A DNA stretch of 39,482 nt from Oscillospiraceae bacterium (GTDB lineage Bacteria; Bacillota_A; Clostridia; Oscillospirales; Ruminococcaceae), in NCBI GenBank assembly GCA_017829075.1, contig JAGAJA010000008.1:1-39482 (forward strand). Reading direction: 5' to 3'. The notes under the pieces were generated by a model, which did not search any database, had not been told where the DNA came from, and worked only from the letters and a program-made list of their open reading frames with translations. Shown here piece after piece: positions 8,201-15,687 of this stretch. Position 1 is the first letter of the stretch. Each line of letters starts with the position of its first letter. A program made the translations under genes and the position numbers.

Positions 8201-11200
8201 GATTTCAAGCCTTACGACCCGAAGTACGACAGCGAGTACCTTATTCACGATTACTTTTTCATCAAGTCGCTTGACCTGCTCAAAGCGGGAGGAATAGCCG
8301 AGCTCATTACCTCAAAAGGTACGCTCGACAAATATCTGACGCAGCCGCGCTTGGAAATGCTCAAACGCGCAGAGCTTATCGGCGCTGTCCGTCTGCCGAA
8401 CAATGCGTTTGAATCGGCTGGGACAGAAACCGTCACGGATATTCTATTTTTACAGAAAAGAGAGAATGTCCTCACCGATGAAGAAATCGACAGCATGGAC
8501 TTGAACAAAACAGCGCCGTGGATCTCAATTGGCGGCAGTCTGCGCGTCGGCGATGTGTGGTATCAGGGAAACCAATACTATGCACAGCACGTCGAAAATA
8601 TCCTCGGCGAACTGAAAGAGATAACCGGTCGTTTCGGTCGGGAAATAACGGTAGTTCCAAACGGTAATTTGCAGGAGCAGCTTGACGCGGCGATTTCCCG
8701 AATGTCCGCGACATTTTCCGCAGAACCTACAATTGAAGAAATTGACGAGGACGAAACAGAGGTATTTTCAATTCCGAACGGAGTGAAGCCGTTCACATAT
8801 TATATCGAGGACAATCGGCTGTACTATGCGGATAATCATACAGCGAAACCATTCTCCGGTGATTCTAATTCTACAAGGGCGATACGCATGATGGTCGATA
8901 TTGTCCAGAAATACGACCATATTATTATGAGTCAGCGCTGCGGCTGTTCGAACGAAGTATTTGAAGCAGAAAGGTTTGCACTCAACAGCGCCTATGACGA
9001 TTTCGTAAAAAGATATGGCCCCCTGTCATCGGCGGCAAATCAGCGCAGATTTGCAGATGATGTCCGCAGTCCCAAGCTATTCTCCCTTGAAATAGAATCA
9101 CACGGCGCGGATAACAAGCCTATTATCAAAAAAGCCGATGTATTCCGCGAGCGTACCGTTAATCAGTATCGCAACCCCACTCACGCCGACAACGCCGTTG
9201 AAGCAATGCACCTATCCCTCAATCTCAAGCAGAAGATAGACTTGGCATATATGGCTGGGTTATGCGGCAAGACCGAGGACGAGATAATTGATGAGCTCGG
9301 CGACCAGATTTACTGTGACCCCGCACGAAACGGCGGCGATAAATACAGCGGCTGGGTAACTGCCGAGGAATATCTTTCTGGCAGGACCCGCGACAAGCTC
9401 GGACTTGCGATAGTCAAAGCTGAAGAAAATCCAGAGCGTTTCAGCCGAAACGTCGAGGCACTCAAGGAACACCAGCCTCCGCGGCTGAGCATTGCAGATA
9501 TAAGTTTCCGTCTTGGATCGTTCTTCATTCCCTCAGAGATGTTCACTCAGTTCATGTACGACACTTTTGAAACGAGTATGTGGGCACGTAATTCTGCTTT
9601 GCCACGCGCGGTGATCAGCTGTGAATATATCCCCGCCACAAACGAATGGCGCATTCCGAACAAAACCTCGGAGCGCAGTGTAAAGGTCAACGAAGAATTC
9701 GGTACAAAAAGGCTGAACGCTTACGAGCTGACCGAACTTGTTCTCAATCAGCGCAAAGCCGAAGTCAAGGATAAAGTTACCTACCGTGATTCCGACGGCG
9801 TGGAGCGTGAAAAGTATGTGCTCAACCGCAAGGAAACCATTCTCGCACGTGATAAGCAGGCAAAAATCGAGCAGGCATTCCATGAATGGATACTCGCAGA
9901 CCCCACGCGAATCAAAACCATCGAGGAGATATACAATAACCGTTTCAATGCTATAACTCCGCGAAAATACGATGGCAGCTACATTGAGATTCCCGGCATG
10001 GCAAAGAGCCTTTCGCTCCGCCCGCACCAGAAAGATGTGATCGCCAGATTTGCGGCGACCGGCGGCGGACTTATGGCTCATGAAGTCGGCGCAGGTAAAA
10101 CGGCAGCTTCCGCAGCGCTTGGAATGTACCTCAAATCCATAGGCGCGATAAGCAAACCACTATATGTTGTGCCTAATGCGGTTATTGGTCAATTTGGTGA
10201 GGAATTTCAGAGGTTCTTCCCGCAGGCGAATATCCTTGTGGCAACCGAAAAGGATTTCCAGACCAGCAACCGCCGACGGTTCCTTGCGAAAATCTCATCC
10301 TGCAACTTTGACGCGGTTATAATATCGCAGTCGCAGTTTGAGAAGATACCAGTTTCTCTTGAAAGACAGGAGGAATATTATGGACGAAAGATAGACGCTC
10401 TGACCGTATCCATTGAGCAGATGAGGCAGGATCATGGTCAACGGCTTTCAGTAAAGAAACTTGAAAGCATGAGAAAATCCATAACCACAAAGGTAGAAAA
10501 GCTCAGAGCGGCATTCAAAAAGGATAACCTCATTTGTTTTGAGGATCTCGGCTGCGACTATCTTGTGGTTGACGAAGCACACGCATACAAGAACCTAGCG
10601 ATTTTTTCAAAGATGAACAATGTCGCGGGAGTTAATGTCAGCTCAAATTCACAGCGTGCGTTCGACCTTGAAATCAAGATACGCTACATACAGGAGCTGA
10701 ACAACGGCGGTGGTGTCTGCCTGATGACAGGTACACCTATCTCTAACGCAATATCTGAAATGTTCGTGTGGCAGTATCTTCTTCAATTTCCCACGCTGCG
10801 CGATCTCGGTATCGAATATTTCGACAACTGGGCTTCGGTTTACGGAGAGATAACACAGGCTATGGAAGTCAAGCCCTCCGGCAGCGGTTTTCGTATGCGC
10901 ACCAGATTCGCGAATTTCGTTAATCTGCCGGAACTTTGTAATCTGTTCGGCGAGGTCACTGACCTTGTAAAAACCGGCGATCTTGACTATCTAAAGCTGC
11001 CTCAGATAAGCGGCGGCAAGCCGGAAATGATAATCTGCGAACCCTCTCCATCGCAGGAAGAACAACGTGATGAGGGCATGGAGCGAGCAAAGAAAATCGA
11101 ATCGGGCGTGGTAAAACCCGAGGAAGATAATATGCTTGCAATCTGTACTTTCATGACGAAGGTAGCGCTGGACGGTCGTATCCTTGACCCCGAAGCCGAG

Positions 11201-12499
11201 GATTATGAGGGTTCAAAGATAAACCAGTGTGTCAAACGAATCCTTGAAATCGACCGCGAGCACCCTAAAACCGCACAGGTAGTGTTCTGTGATACCAACA
11301 CCCCAAAATATGACGGTAAATTCACCGTTTATGAGGATATCAAGAAGAAACTCATTGAAAGCGGTCAGTACAAGTCGGAGGAAATCGCCTTTGTTCATGA
11401 CGCGAAGAATGACAAGCAGCGCATAGAGATGTTTGAAAAAGTGAACGAGGCAAAAATCCGGCTTATCATCGGTTCGACTGGTAAGCTCGGCACCGGTGTG
11501 AATATCCAGAGAAGCCTTATTGCCATGCACCATCTTGACGCACCATACCGTCCGTCCGACATTGAACAGCGAATCGGTCGCGGAATACGTCAGGGCAACA
11601 ATAATCCCGAAGTGACCGTAATTTACTACGCAACTAAAGGAACATTCGACACTTACCGCTGGCAGCTTCTTGAGAAGAAGCAGGAAACTGCTTCAAAGGT
11701 GCTGTCCGGTAAGCCGGTTTCCCGCAGCTGCAAGGACATTGACGAGGTGGCTCTTACCTTTTCAGAAATGAAGGCTGCAACTACCGATAATCCGCTGGTA
11801 GCTGAAAAGCTCACGGTGGATAATGAAGTCGCAAGGCTCTCGCTGCTTGAAACCGAATACCTCTCACATCACAGGCAGCTTGCCCACGATATTCAGGAGG
11901 TGTACCCGAAAAACATTCAGAGTTTCACCCGTCAGCGCGAAAACGCTATCATAGATATTCAGACGCTGAACAGCAATCCATATATAGATGAATGTTTCAG
12001 AATAGAGTTTGACGGGCGTATGATTACTGAAAAAGAAAAAGCCGCTGCCGAGTTTGAAAGCAAGGCACGCGCTTATATGATCGGCGAGGCTTTCCGTGGA
12101 GGAGAGCCTGTTTTCTTTGCCAAGTATCACGGCTTTGAAATAGGGCTGCGCCGTTCGGATCAGTACAGCTGCAGCATTCTCGTCAAGGGGGCAAATCTGT
12201 ATAAATCCGACTACAACAACAGCGGTACGGGTGCTATCACCCGTATCGACAATATGCTTGAAAGGCTTGCAAAGCAGCCGGAGGAATTCTCCGCAGCTAT
12301 TGAAAAAGCAGAAAAGCAGCTTGCTAATGCACGATCTCTTTACGACCGTCCGTTTGAATACGCCGCCGAACTGAAAGAGCTTATCGAAAAGCAGGCATAC
12401 CTTAATGCCCAGCTTGAATTCGGCAGCGACAGCAACGATGACCAGTTCGTTGATGATAACGATGATGACGAGGGTGAAAGTGAAGAGATGGAAATGTAA
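5279..12499 (+). CDS. Polyvalent ArdC-like / N6-methylase / SNF2-helicase protein
   Basis: 2406 residues from the ATG at 5279 (GAGG 7 bases upstream). Domains in order: an ArdC-like N-terminus (about 1-120, with ASFEQWKKMGRYVKF and YLFDISQTYG); an unusual Arg/Glu/Gly/His/Ser-rich segment (about 230-385) that overlaps another gene; middle regions carrying two repeat-encoded MGHDVSLLEE insertions (from residues 648 and 767); an N6-adenine methylase (DPSMGTGNF at 906-914, catalytic-type NVPF at 970-973); and an SNF2 helicase (GAGKT at 1604-1608, DEAH at 1765-1768, MTGTPISN, and QRIGRGIRQ near 2097). The tail is acidic. Such proteins are thought to protect or process incoming element DNA, and may travel with it. 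ArdC is antirestriction by family, which is inferred here. Confidence 0.88.
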   Translation: MSSKYDKVEQLYRQLVPRLSRPEYWDKMLRQIAPFWKLANFTEGMLLTEQLPNATAVASFEQWKKMGRYVKFREKSVMVFASEFDTSTKYLFDISQTYGNAITPKWEINARLADGIIAKSEEYFGVNVTNLHHLITKSLDNKLISNYNYICKSIPTVSTDSRVRQLIYDSAKVICMTRCGIAPAEIQADFSNIGLLKKEISRIEIGNAGFELAKQVLREIDKAVRSEINERNHDESNVRGRDLRDALRGEERDLLSEGRQLRQEGHEHTRPESPRSDGGTGQNSASVHKHERTVPHDMGGDSPESGAQPQRNPGCAETENAVQPEHRNEGAAVDGDIHSGAELGMGYDQELRELADSGSSVEEHDSGTEHDNPFDDDGSLTETAEYDNEVDFSDGESASFLSGDQYSLFDTAPPDAETSKDQNNAALTELLMTGTGFEDGKWRVYTYYNSEHPSTDEFANFLKKEYGIGGSSSVSDTFKFSWYDAKGIKITMNSGEDVLFRWNVAAKTAAGLLDSGEYFSQKDNDNHLRNCVRHARESIQYENPYSTQTGIDAIAYLDSIGYDFSVGQENGTGYYLFPDSVCVSTLLRTKPADRYVICAPKCTLSDEYLSEHNITFLKTDEDVRFPNVGFDSDEKLLEQIKDALHQTMGHDVSLLEESKSDPKRRLYFSELYEAVRNGDEIPLIDSQMRSTDDVPVQNASAIQFENWKLVPDGMSLILTADRIAFGGERIPDCCIQSFSEIDNAIDYLFERGLEIEIAEKENDSETMGHDVSLLEENPPVEKKPEPADFVVPADFEYSHGKKAKFQDNIAAIKLLNQLETEKRYATPEEQTMLARYSGWGGIPEAFDKDNDSWNSEYTELKNLLSEMEYRNARSSTNTAFYTDPVIIRSIYKGLAQFGFKSGRILDPSMGTGNFYGNMPEEMRNNSTLDGVEIDTLTARIAHYLYPRANIQNKGFERAKLENPYDIVVGNVPFGDFKPYDPKYDSEYLIHDYFFIKSLDLLKAGGIAELITSKGTLDKYLTQPRLEMLKRAELIGAVRLPNNAFESAGTETVTDILFLQKRENVLTDEEIDSMDLNKTAPWISIGGSLRVGDVWYQGNQYYAQHVENILGELKEITGRFGREITVVPNGNLQEQLDAAISRMSATFSAEPTIEEIDEDETEVFSIPNGVKPFTYYIEDNRLYYADNHTAKPFSGDSNSTRAIRMMVDIVQKYDHIIMSQRCGCSNEVFEAERFALNSAYDDFVKRYGPLSSAANQRRFADDVRSPKLFSLEIESHGADNKPIIKKADVFRERTVNQYRNPTHADNAVEAMHLSLNLKQKIDLAYMAGLCGKTEDEIIDELGDQIYCDPARNGGDKYSGWVTAEEYLSGRTRDKLGLAIVKAEENPERFSRNVEALKEHQPPRLSIADISFRLGSFFIPSEMFTQFMYDTFETSMWARNSALPRAVISCEYIPATNEWRIPNKTSERSVKVNEEFGTKRLNAYELTELVLNQRKAEVKDKVTYRDSDGVEREKYVLNRKETILARDKQAKIEQAFHEWILADPTRIKTIEEIYNNRFNAITPRKYDGSYIEIPGMAKSLSLRPHQKDVIARFAATGGGLMAHEVGAGKTAASAALGMYLKSIGAISKPLYVVPNAVIGQFGEEFQRFFPQANILVATEKDFQTSNRRRFLAKISSCNFDAVIISQSQFEKIPVSLERQEEYYGRKIDALTVSIEQMRQDHGQRLSVKKLESMRKSITTKVEKLRAAFKKDNLICFEDLGCDYLVVDEAHAYKNLAIFSKMNNVAGVNVSSNSQRAFDLEIKIRYIQELNNGGGVCLMTGTPISNAISEMFVWQYLLQFPTLRDLGIEYFDNWASVYGEITQAMEVKPSGSGFRMRTRFANFVNLPELCNLFGEVTDLVKTGDLDYLKLPQISGGKPEMIICEPSPSQEEQRDEGMERAKKIESGVVKPEEDNMLAICTFMTKVALDGRILDPEAEDYEGSKINQCVKRILEIDREHPKTAQVVFCDTNTPKYDGKFTVYEDIKKKLIESGQYKSEEIAFVHDAKNDKQRIEMFEKVNEAKIRLIIGSTGKLGTGVNIQRSLIAMHHLDAPYRPSDIEQRIGRGIRQGNNNPEVTVIYYATKGTFDTYRWQLLEKKQETASKVLSGKPVSRSCKDIDEVALTFSEMKAATTDNPLVAEKLTVDNEVARLSLLETEYLSHHRQLAHDIQEVYPKNIQSFTRQRENAIIDIQTLNSNPYIDECFRIEFDGRMITEKEKAAAEFESKARAYMIGEAFRGGEPVFFAKYHGFEIGLRRSDQYSCSILVKGANLYKSDYNNSGTGAITRIDNMLERLAKQPEEFSAAIEKAEKQLANARSLYDRPFEYAAELKELIEKQAYLNAQLEFGSDSNDDQFVDDNDDDEGESEEMEM
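5964..6419 (+). CDS. Nested gene in the +1 frame of the helicase gene, TnpV-like
   Basis: 151 residues lying wholly inside the 2406-residue gene, in the +1 frame relative to it. A near-perfect ribosome site TAAGGAG (5949-5955) sits 8 bases before the ATG at 5964. The product looks like a normal globular protein: NGIYYP near residue 24, then long amphipathic helices rich in Leu, Ala, Met and Ile. In the same stretch the host frame reads as low-complexity Arg/Glu/Gly/Ser/His sequence, as expected where one frame is constrained by another. The layout (G-x-Y-Y-P, a GR motif, 'LYRTIWEEIAQKA', a final helix with W-D-T-I-R-N) resembles, from memory, TnpV-type proteins carried near such helicases. 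The function is unknown. Confidence 0.6.
   Translation: MSETMMKVMFADEICEMPCEEKNGIYYPKADSYGRKDMSILALKALDLMAELDRTALQCINMSGLYRTIWEEIAQKAERSRSETLDALKQRTQFSPNTEMREQQLTEIFTAAQNSAWDTIRNCVNWLIAEVRSRNTIAELSTITLSMMTAA
7215..7250 (+). repeat. Palindromic repeat copy 2, inside the helicase gene
   Basis: The 27-bp palindrome (7216-7242) lies in frame and encodes T-MGHDVSLL. A 36-base block including a following GGAGGAAA is identical to the one at 7572-7607. The open frame is kept. Confidence 0.93.
7572..7607 (+). repeat. Palindromic repeat copy 3, inside the helicase gene
   Basis: The palindrome occupies 7573-7599 with the same reading phase as copy 2, and the 36-base block matches copy 2 base for base. 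It again encodes T-MGHDVSLLEE. The flanking protein sequence outside the block is not duplicated. Confidence 0.93.
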
Positions 12500-12507
12500 T
12501 ACTGGAG

Positions 12508-12870
12508 GTGGTTTGTCTGACTACGGTTGACGCTTTCTCTGCTGAATATAGGCTGTATGAGATAATCGGACAGACCGCTATTCTGACAGAAGCGCTCATA
12601 GACAGAAGCTCTATTCCCGAAGGATTCTACGCCTACGATTTCCGCGACCCTGACGGAAGCAGAGAAATTTGCGAAATACGCAACTTTATTTCTGTTGGGC
12701 GTACCGGAACTTTCATTATGTGTAAACCGATTGCTGACGCGGATTGTGGAATCATTATCACCGATGAAGAAATGGTTCCGTTGGAGAAAGCAATCACGTT
12801 CAGCGGATATGAAAATATCATGCTGCCGATAGAAGAAAGGCTTATCAGGAAAACAAATAATGAGACATAA
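12508..12870 (+). CDS. LPD28-like small protein with non-ATG start
   Basis: About 117-120 residues. The segment 'IPEGFYAYDFRDPDGS' followed by 'GTFIMCKPI' resembles LPD28-type domains that accompany large polyvalent proteins on mobile elements; this is a by-eye match. No ATG fits. A strong GGAGGT (12504-12509) lies upstream, so the start is either the GTG at 12508, which overlaps that site, or a CTG at 12517, which has ideal spacing. The gene follows the helicase stop by 8 bases. Its last residues, NNET then stop, appear to come from a decayed reverse-orientation palindromic repeat. Confidence 0.6.
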   Translation: MVCLTTVDAFSAEYRLYEIIGQTAILTEALIDRSSIPEGFYAYDFRDPDGSREICEIRNFISVGRTGTFIMCKPIADADCGIIITDEEMVPLEKAITFSGYENIMLPIEERLIRKTNNET

Positions 12871-12883
12871 CGCTCGCATTATA
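12856..12883 (-). repeat. Decayed palindromic repeat at a gene end
   Basis: AATAATGAGACAT (12856-12868) matches 12 of 13 bases of the left arm of the reverse-orientation repeat. The right arm is degraded, with CATTAT remaining for CATTGT after a one-base shift. The reading phase is the same as in the copy at 16237, giving NNET, and a C-to-A-type change turns the next Ser codon into the TAA stop. Confidence 0.5.
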
Positions 12884-12903
12884 TGCTATCGCAAGGAGGT
12901 ACA

Positions 12904-13659
12904 ATGGCAAAAAATAACGTATATAACTTTATCCGAGTCAAGGGCGATGAGGAAGAAGTAAAACGAATGATGGCTGCCGTGACTGTTATGACAGACGAGG
13001 GCATTCCGTGCTTTGATTTCAATAAGGTCATTCCCATGCCCGAAGAACTCAGAGTAACCCACGATGGAATATCAGCGATCCGCGGTCACATAAACAATTA
13101 TCTGACAATGGTCAATCCCTGCACACCTGTCTACGACTCAAGCTTTGAAAAGCTCAGCGATAAGGATTTTGCGGAACTGTACAAAGCGATATTCAAATAC
13201 TACAACCAGGAACGCACCCATCTTGTAAACTGCTATCTCCCCTCGCCGGACGCAGAGGAAGCGCGGATCGGAGAAAAGCTTGCCCATAACATCGAAAAAT
13301 ACGGGCAGCCAACATGGTATGAATGGTCAATTCAGAATTGGGGAACGAAGTGGAATGCCTACTATCCTGCCCCCACTGACGAGAACACACTTGCATTCTG
13401 CACCGCATGGGCAAGCCCGAATCCCGTCATTGACAAGCTCGCCGAAATGTTCCCTGCGCTTGAATTTGAACATAGCTGGGCAGACGAATGCTTTGGCTGT
13501 AACCTCGGCAGAAACACATACAAGAACGGTAAATTCGTTGAAAGTTTTTCGCCGGAGGAAGGCTCAGAAGAAGCGTACAAATTTGCCGCAGAGATAATCG
13601 GATATGATCCCCGCGAGGAAGAATCGGAAGAGGACAATGAAGAACAGCCGGAAATTTAA
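12904..13659 (+). CDS. Api92-like (DUF1281-type) accessory protein, copy 2
   Basis: 251 residues. The ATG at 12904 follows AAGGAGG by 4-5 bases. Family marks: NNVYNFIRVKG at the N-terminus, FDFNKVIPMPEEL near residue 40, and the pair 'WYEWSIQNWGTKWNA' near residue 140, which is typical of the Api92 ferredoxin-like domain. It aligns by eye over its whole length with the protein at 628-1338, so the two are paralogues within one element. It ends in an acidic tail with EEQPEI, shared with the next gene and with the protein at 15688. The molecular function is unknown. It starts 34 bases after the LPD28-like gene. Confidence 0.78.
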   Translation: MAKNNVYNFIRVKGDEEEVKRMMAAVTVMTDEGIPCFDFNKVIPMPEELRVTHDGISAIRGHINNYLTMVNPCTPVYDSSFEKLSDKDFAELYKAIFKYYNQERTHLVNCYLPSPDAEEARIGEKLAHNIEKYGQPTWYEWSIQNWGTKWNAYYPAPTDENTLAFCTAWASPNPVIDKLAEMFPALEFEHSWADECFGCNLGRNTYKNGKFVESFSPEEGSEEAYKFAAEIIGYDPREEESEEDNEEQPEI

Positions 13660-13674
13660 TGAAAGGAATACACA

Positions 13675-14949
13675 ATGGACATTTACAAAAACAGCTTTGA
13701 GTATGCCAAAGAAAACGGTGAAATCGAACAGTACCGTGAAAATTTAAGTCTTTGCGAAAAATGCGGAACAAAAATACACCATTCCATCGCCGAGCATTTC
13801 AACAACAATCACCTTGATGTGAAGAAAATTACTGCGGAACTCACCGAAGAATTTGGCTTTGAAAGAACTATGCTCATGCTCGCGCTCCGCGTTGACAGCC
13901 TCAAATCTGACGGTCGCGTGGATATTACCAACAAGGAATGGGCAAGTAAGTTCCTTTCAGCATATCCCAATGCAGATAAACTTCGACCGACAGCCGACCG
14001 GACGCTCGGAACTACTCACCCTGTTCTCCTTGACGGCGTTGCAGAAGAAGTAAGGTTCACATTTCTGGAGATGAACAAAAGCACAGAGCGTGAAGTCGAG
14101 GGATACCGCATAATTCAGACGGTTAAGACCCCTACCGCCGAATTTCTTCTCGGACAGAATAAAAATATGCCGAGCAGCTATGTGACCTGGCTCAACGGCA
14201 GCCACGACGGTGGAATATCCGCAGTATGGGGACATTATTTTACGTCCAACAATCTGCAGAAGAATCTCCTTTTAGCATATCAGGACTTGTTCACCCGCGC
14301 TCTGACTGATGTTAATCAGCATACCCGATTTGAAGAACTCGCTCCGAAGATAGGTTCAATTATCCGTAATGTCAACGGCGAAGATATGCGCTTTGATCTG
14401 ACTGACGAGGAGTGCAACGCAATCTGGAATATGGTCGATCAGCAGAATGTCGAAGATCATTTCAGAGATTTGCTCAGTGCCAACGGATATGATGTCCGAT
14501 TACCCGCTATTGACAAGATAGTATCTGAAATGGCAGCTAAATACCGCGATGATTTCGGTTTCGGCAACGATGACGAGTATGAAGAATACATCGACGAGCG
14601 TGAAGATGACCTCAGAGAAATTCTCACCTCCGAGATGTTTGGAGATGTGTCCGTTGACAAGGAGGTTTCAGATTATACGGGGCGAATCATGATAATACGT
14701 TCTGAATTTTTCACCCCAAGTAACTGCACTCCAGAAAATCAGCTTTTCCTTGCACAGTCAGGAAAGGGCTGCAATCCTACGGAGTACGGCGGTGCAATAA
14801 ACGGAATACTTCTATACGACCGTGAAGAAACCACCATTACCAGCGACAACTTCCTCGGTGCCATGCGTGAGGAACACATTCCCAATTGGGCAAGAGAAGC
14901 ACGCGAGGATATTGCCGAGGAAAGTAGCGAGGAGCAGCCGGAGATATAA
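13675..14949 (+). CDS. DUF3849-containing protein
   Basis: 424 residues, with GAAAGGA before the ATG at 13675. The N-terminal 100 residues fit DUF3849: 'YKNSFEYAKENGEIEQYREN', 'CEKCGTKIHHSIAEHF', 'FGFERTMLMLALRV', then DGRVDITNKEWA. The middle region (110-330) was not recognised. The C-terminal part (about 335-400, 'GRIMIIRSEFF' through 'GGAINGILLYDREE') resembles a domain often found at the end of ICE accessory proteins. The extreme end is EEQPEI, as in the preceding gene. The stop runs directly into palindromic repeat copy 4. The function is unknown. Confidence 0.75.
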   Translation: MDIYKNSFEYAKENGEIEQYRENLSLCEKCGTKIHHSIAEHFNNNHLDVKKITAELTEEFGFERTMLMLALRVDSLKSDGRVDITNKEWASKFLSAYPNADKLRPTADRTLGTTHPVLLDGVAEEVRFTFLEMNKSTEREVEGYRIIQTVKTPTAEFLLGQNKNMPSSYVTWLNGSHDGGISAVWGHYFTSNNLQKNLLLAYQDLFTRALTDVNQHTRFEELAPKIGSIIRNVNGEDMRFDLTDEECNAIWNMVDQQNVEDHFRDLLSANGYDVRLPAIDKIVSEMAAKYRDDFGFGNDDEYEEYIDEREDDLREILTSEMFGDVSVDKEVSDYTGRIMIIRSEFFTPSNCTPENQLFLAQSGKGCNPTEYGGAINGILLYDREETTITSDNFLGAMREEHIPNWAREAREDIAEESSEEQPEI

Positions 14950-14975
14950 ACAATGGGACATGATGTCTCATTGTT
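14949..14975 (+). repeat. Palindromic repeat, copy 4
   Basis: An exact copy of the 27-bp unit in forward orientation. As in copy 1 it starts at the last base of the TAA stop of the gene before it. The 216 bases after that gene hold this repeat and the hairpin cluster, and no gene. Confidence 0.93.
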
Positions 14976-15033
14976 TGTGCATATTTCTCTTTTCAGCAAT
15001 CCTTTACGCAAACGTTCTGTGACCCGGGCAATA

Positions 15034-15143
15034 CCAAATCTCATTTGGCAGGAATAGCGTGGTGAACCACGCTACCTAACACCGCACCGCCAAAGGCGGT
15101 GCATTTGATTAAAATAATAATCTCATGGTGAATTTGTTCACCA
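15034..15143. other. Cluster of four hairpins before the RHH gene (operator or oriT candidate)
   Basis: Four inverted repeats lie in 110 bases. CCAAAT/ATTTGG (15034-15048, 3-base loop). AGCGTGGT/ACCACGCT (15056-15073, 2-base loop). GCACCGCC/GGCGGTGC (15084-15102, AAA loop). TGGTGAA/TTCACCA (15126-15143, TTTG loop). The second and fourth share the core TGGTGAA. An AT-rich stretch (15103-15125) separates the last two. The position right before a ribbon-helix-helix gene suits an operator bound by that protein, or an origin of transfer recognised by it as a relaxosome partner. No nick site can be named. Confidence 0.6.
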
Positions 15144-15165
15144 CAGGTTTTTGAAAGGATTTTCG

Positions 15166-15645
15166 ATGAGCGATAATATCAGAAGGTCAATTTACCTCAC
15201 GCCGGAAATGTCAGAGCAGATAGAAACATACGCCGCTGCAAAGCATATTCCATTTAATCAGGCTGTACGACAGCTTGTAGAGAAAAGTCTTACGCTGACT
15301 TCCTATGCTGATGGAGAAAGCATGATCCGGCAGTACATTCACGAAGAAGTCAACAATTCCCTCGGTCCCTATATGAGCCAGATAAATGGAATTCTCGAAA
15401 GGCGCATTATCCCTATCTGCGCGAAAGCAAGCAGAACATCTGCAATTACTTTTGCCGTGGTTATCGGTATGCTGACCGAAAACTACACCGATGGCAGAAC
15501 ACACGAGCAGATCCTCTCCACTGCCATGAAATACGCCGGTCAGTACCTTAAAGACAAACCACGCGGCGAAGCTGAACAGCTCGCCTCAGCCAGAGAGCTG
15601 CTGAACATTGCATACGGTTTAGGTAACGATGGTGACGGAGTGTAA
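15166..15645 (+). CDS. Ribbon-helix-helix DNA-binding protein
   Basis: 159 residues from the ATG at 15166, with GAAAGGA 6-7 bases upstream; a TTG at 15151 overlaps that site and is rejected. Residues 5-42 give the ribbon-helix-helix plan: a short basic strand (RRSIYLTPE), a helix (MSEQIETYAAAKH), a turn (IPFN) and a second helix (QAVRQLVEKSL). The rest is helical, with a moderately hydrophobic stretch (SAITFAVVIGML). RHH proteins bind inverted repeats as dimers of dimers; on conjugative elements they often act as relaxosome accessory factors or autoregulators. The upstream hairpin cluster would be the natural target, but this is inference. The stop overlaps repeat copy 5. Confidence 0.7.
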   Translation: MSDNIRRSIYLTPEMSEQIETYAAAKHIPFNQAVRQLVEKSLTLTSYADGESMIRQYIHEEVNNSLGPYMSQINGILERRIIPICAKASRTSAITFAVVIGMLTENYTDGRTHEQILSTAMKYAGQYLKDKPRGEAEQLASARELLNIAYGLGNDGDGV

Positions 15646-15670
15646 CAATGGGACATGATGTCTCATTGTT
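15644..15670 (+). repeat. Palindromic repeat, copy 5
   Basis: An exact 27-bp unit in forward orientation. Its first AA is part of the TAA stop of the RHH gene, and the GAAAGGAGA ribosome site of the next gene begins 2 bases after it. It would place an RNA hairpin directly against that ribosome site. Confidence 0.93.
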
Positions 15671-15687
15671 TGAAAGGAGATTTTACA

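Noticed and set aside
9533..10081. Long minus-strand open frame opposite the helicase region
   Set aside because: It mirrors a conserved helicase segment, lacks a ribosome site and shows no recognisable domain.
14953..15057. A 34-residue frame starting in palindrome copy 4
   Set aside because: No ribosome site. It runs through the hairpin cluster, and the sequence has no protein-like character.
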